Source of the DNA: Melastoma dodecandrum
Lineage: Eukaryota > Streptophyta > Magnoliopsida > Myrtales > Melastomataceae
Length of the DNA: 64,000 nt
Direction of reading: 5' to 3'
Assembly: GCA_029817715.1 (NCBI GenBank)
Contig: JARUPY010000092.1
Coordinates: 27,061 to 91,060, forward strand
Both the position numbers and the translations under genes were made by a program. The notes below the pieces were generated by a model. It saw nothing but the letters and a program-made list of their open reading frames with translations, was not told where the DNA came from and did not search any database. Positions 61,600-64,000 of the stretch are shown in pieces (position 1 is the stretch's first letter; every line of letters starts with the position of its first letter).

Positions 61600-62620
61600 T
61601 CTGCAATGACTTAAACCGTAAGCCTCAATGCGGCCACATAGCAAGGAATCACTTCCCGATGCCCTTCGTATGATCAGATGTTGGCGACCGTCCTCGCAGG
61701 TAAAAGTTTTTACAGCTTTCTGGATGGTATACTGCAGGTGTATAAACCAGATAGCGATTGCACCTGAGGACGCAGGAAAAGACTACCTTCACTTCCCTTA
61801 CTTAACGGTTACGTTCCTTTTCCGTCTGTATGCCGTTTGGATTATGTAATGCACCGCCCACTAGTTCAGCGATGTATGCAAGCAATTTTTATCGGACAGT
61901 GATTGAGAAGACCATTGAGGTATTCAAGGAAGATTTCTTCTCAGTTTATGGATTGTCATTTACAAATTGCTTGGATAATCATGCAGGCTGTCCTTGCACG
62001 ATGTGAGCGGACTAACCTGATTTTGGAATTGGGAAAAGTGTCCACTTATATGGTGCGAAGAAGGTATTGTGCGAAGTCACTCGATTTCAGAGAGGTGGAC
62101 ATTCGAAGGTTGAGACAAGGCCCAAGGTTGAGCACAAGTCGAGAAGCTACCGCACCCCCTGCCGACATACAGTGAAAGGATATCGACAGTATTTTCCTGG
62201 GACACGCTGGCTTCTACAGGAGGTTAATTAAAGACTTTTCGAGAGCATTAACCAAACCGTTGTGGCAACCTCCTGGAGAAAGATGCAGCTTTCCTCTTAT
62301 TACGGTAAGTGTAAGGATGCGTTCTCATACCTTGAAAAGATGAGGTTAGTGTCTTCTCCAATTATCGTTGCCTCCTGATTGGAACCAGCACTTTTGAACT
62401 CATTGTGCGATGGCGACGTGATTTAGCTGTGTGAGCGGGTCTTAGGACAGAAGAAAGATAGGCATTTTTTCGTGCAATATTACTATGCTAGTAGGACACT
62501 CGAATTCCCGCCCAAAGTACAATTACACGACAACTGAAAAGGATATAGTTGTGGCAATCGTGTTATGCATTTGATAAGTTTTAGCCTTAAATTTTGCTTG
62601 GTTTCTCTTCTGTGATTGTG
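61600..62620 (+). pseudogene. Decayed reverse transcriptase / RNase H region
   Basis: Only pieces can be read: PFGLCNAP near 61827, a broken active-site neighbourhood where the two-Asp motif reads VFKEDFFSVYG instead of the usual VFMDDFSVYG (about 61918-61950), a GHAGFYRRLIKDFSRALTKP piece near 62200-62260, and traces of the RNase H part after 62,450. Frameshifts occur every 100-200 bp. Confidence 0.65.
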
Positions 62621-63369
62621 CATACTGATCAGGCTGCCAATACACCCTACCTGATTTCTAAAGCGGATTCCAAGCCGCGACTAATCGCGTAGGAGGTTTT
62701 ATTGTTGCAAAGAGTTCGATCTTACAATTGTCGACAGGAAAGGTTCCGAGAATCCAGGTAGCAGATCACTTAACCTCGGCTAGAGGAGGGAAACAAACTA
62801 GCACCACACATTTCGACGCTGATCAATGATTTCCATTCCTGATTAGCAACTGTTTCACCGTTGTAAGTAGCCGCACCTTGGTAAAATGCCGGACTATGTG
62901 AACTACAAAGTCGCGAATAGTTTTCCCTCCATACATGTCAAGCCCAACAGCGGAAAAGGTTCGTTCATTACGTAAAATTTTATATGTGGGATGAGCCGAT
63001 GCTTTTTATCGTAAGATTGAGCAAGATCATGTTATTCTTCGATATGTGTCCCGGAGATAGAAATCAGGTCGAATCCTTGAGCAGTTTCATGCATCACCGT
63101 ATGGTGGACACCACGGCGGTCACAAAAACAGCAGCAAAGGACCTACAATCAGGTTTTTATTGGGCCCTCCCTGTTTAAGGTATGCTTACTCTTTTGTCGC
63201 AACAGTGTTATCGTTGTCAAAGGGTAGGCAATATTTCGCGTCGTTGATGAAATGCCCCTGAATAGCAATATTAGAGGTTGAACTTTTTTGATTGTATGGG
63301 GAATAGACCTTTATGGGCCCCTTCTTATACTCGTTTAAGGATCAAGTACATACTAGTGGCTGTTTGAGT

Positions 63370-63940
63370 TATGTGTGCTAAATGGGTATAGGCTATTGCG
63401 ATTGCCCACTAACTATGCTCATGGAGTTTTGAAATTTCTTATAGACAGATTTTCACGCGATTCGGAACACCACGAGCCGATCATCAGTGACCGTTGGAGC
63501 CCATTTTTGCAACAACAAAGTTTCAATGCACTGATGCGGAAATATGGAGTCAAGCACAAGGTGGCTTTACCCTATCATCCTCAAACATGCGGCCAAGTCG
63601 AAGTTTCCAACCGCGAGATCAAAAGGATCCTGGAAAAAGACGGTAAGCGTTAATCGAAAAGACTGGTCTACTAAACTTGACGAAGCTCTATGGGCATACA
63701 GGACGGCCTTCAAGACCCCGATTGGGACATCGCCGTACAAGCTGGTATATGGCAAAGCTTGTCACTTGCCGGTGGAGTTGGAACATAAAGCCTACTGGGC
63801 GGTTCAGAAGCTAAACATGGATCCTAGCGCAGCGGGGGAGCAACGATTATTGCAGTTGAATGAGATGGAGGAATTCCGGGGGAAAGACGCGTACGAAAAT
63901 GGCCCGCATTTACAAGGAAAAGACCAAAATATGGCATGAT
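63370..63940 (+). pseudogene. Integrase region of the Athila-like element
   Basis: The core-domain end is readable: ISDRWSPF (usual ISDRGSHF), [20 protein letters not shown] and [15 protein letters not shown] with the catalytic Glu position. After a frameshift at about 63650 come [21 protein letters not shown] and [20 protein letters not shown]. This is the best preserved part of pol in the window. Confidence 0.8.
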
Positions 63941-64000
63941 CGGCGCTTGAAGGATCGTAAGTTTTCTCCAGGCCAAATTTGTTCTTTTATTTAACTCCAG

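Larger units (their letters stand above)
57248..64000 (+). mobile_element. Athila-like Ty3/gypsy LTR retrotransposon, 5' part
   Basis: In order: a 5' LTR (57248-58600), a primer-binding site (58607-58624), gag (from 58799), a protease region (about 60,290-60,990), a decayed reverse transcriptase and RNase H (about 61,600-62,600) and integrase (about 63,370-63,940). The window ends before the 3' LTR. The gag sequence, the PBS and the protease-region motifs point to the Athila lineage. Frameshifts and stops are spread through gag and pol, so the copy is dead. Confidence 0.88.

Overview
This is a 64 kb piece of plant nuclear DNA, very probably from a eudicot. The genes are split by short GT-AG introns, intergenic DNA is AT-rich, and the transposons are plant types (MULEs, CACTA, an Athila-like Ty3/gypsy element). 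No rRNA, tRNA, CRISPR array or bacterial-style operon was seen. The species cannot be named from the sequence.

Gene-rich part (1-43.6 kb). Eight host genes were rebuilt exon by exon. They are TRS120 (TRAPP II tethering subunit; + strand, 5' end outside the window), a class II KNOX homeobox gene of the KNAT3/4/5 group (+), a mitochondrial calcium uniporter regulator MICU (+), a small nuclear-looking acidic protein (+), EMC7 (ER membrane insertase subunit; -), an EamA/SLC35F-type membrane transporter (+), a plant synaptotagmin of the SYT4/5 type (-) and adenine phosphoribosyltransferase (-). Six of the eight splice into uninterrupted frames whose lengths are exact multiples of three. TRS120 carries three one-base frame breaks, all in homopolymers, and the SYT gene lacks a usable GT donor at one junction. 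These may be assembly errors or real decay. From memory, the Arabidopsis counterparts are split between two duplicated blocks on chromosomes 4 and 5, so the window looks like the unfractionated ancestral order. The genes do not form a pathway; what links them is conserved neighbourhood.

Between the genes are several terminal-inverted-repeat elements. One is a 965 bp Pack-MULE with a perfect 9 bp target duplication, carrying the first exons of a DUF642 cell-wall gene. Next to it is a related element with doubled terminal repeats. A decayed MuDR-type MULE lies at 17.4-19.75 kb, flanked by six hairpin repeats. An 833 bp palindrome-rich MITE has an 8 bp target duplication. A GC-rich TIR element sits in the shared upstream region of EMC7 and the transporter gene. 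At 28.4-29.7 kb a GH79 heparanase-like pseudogene is joined to a fragment of the purine enzyme ATase.

Repeat-rich part (43.6-64 kb). No intact host gene was recognised. This part holds a broken CACTA (TNP2-type) transposase, a 1,581 bp MULE deletion derivative with about 260 bp TIRs, a perfect 9 bp target duplication and an open transposase N-terminus, long AT-rich stretches, and from 57,248 to the window end the 5' part of an Athila-like LTR retrotransposon (LTR, primer-binding site, gag, protease, decayed RT, integrase). I found no convincing new biological system. The strongest leads are the Pack-MULE, the MULE deletion derivative, the GH79/ATase chimera and the interleaved synteny.
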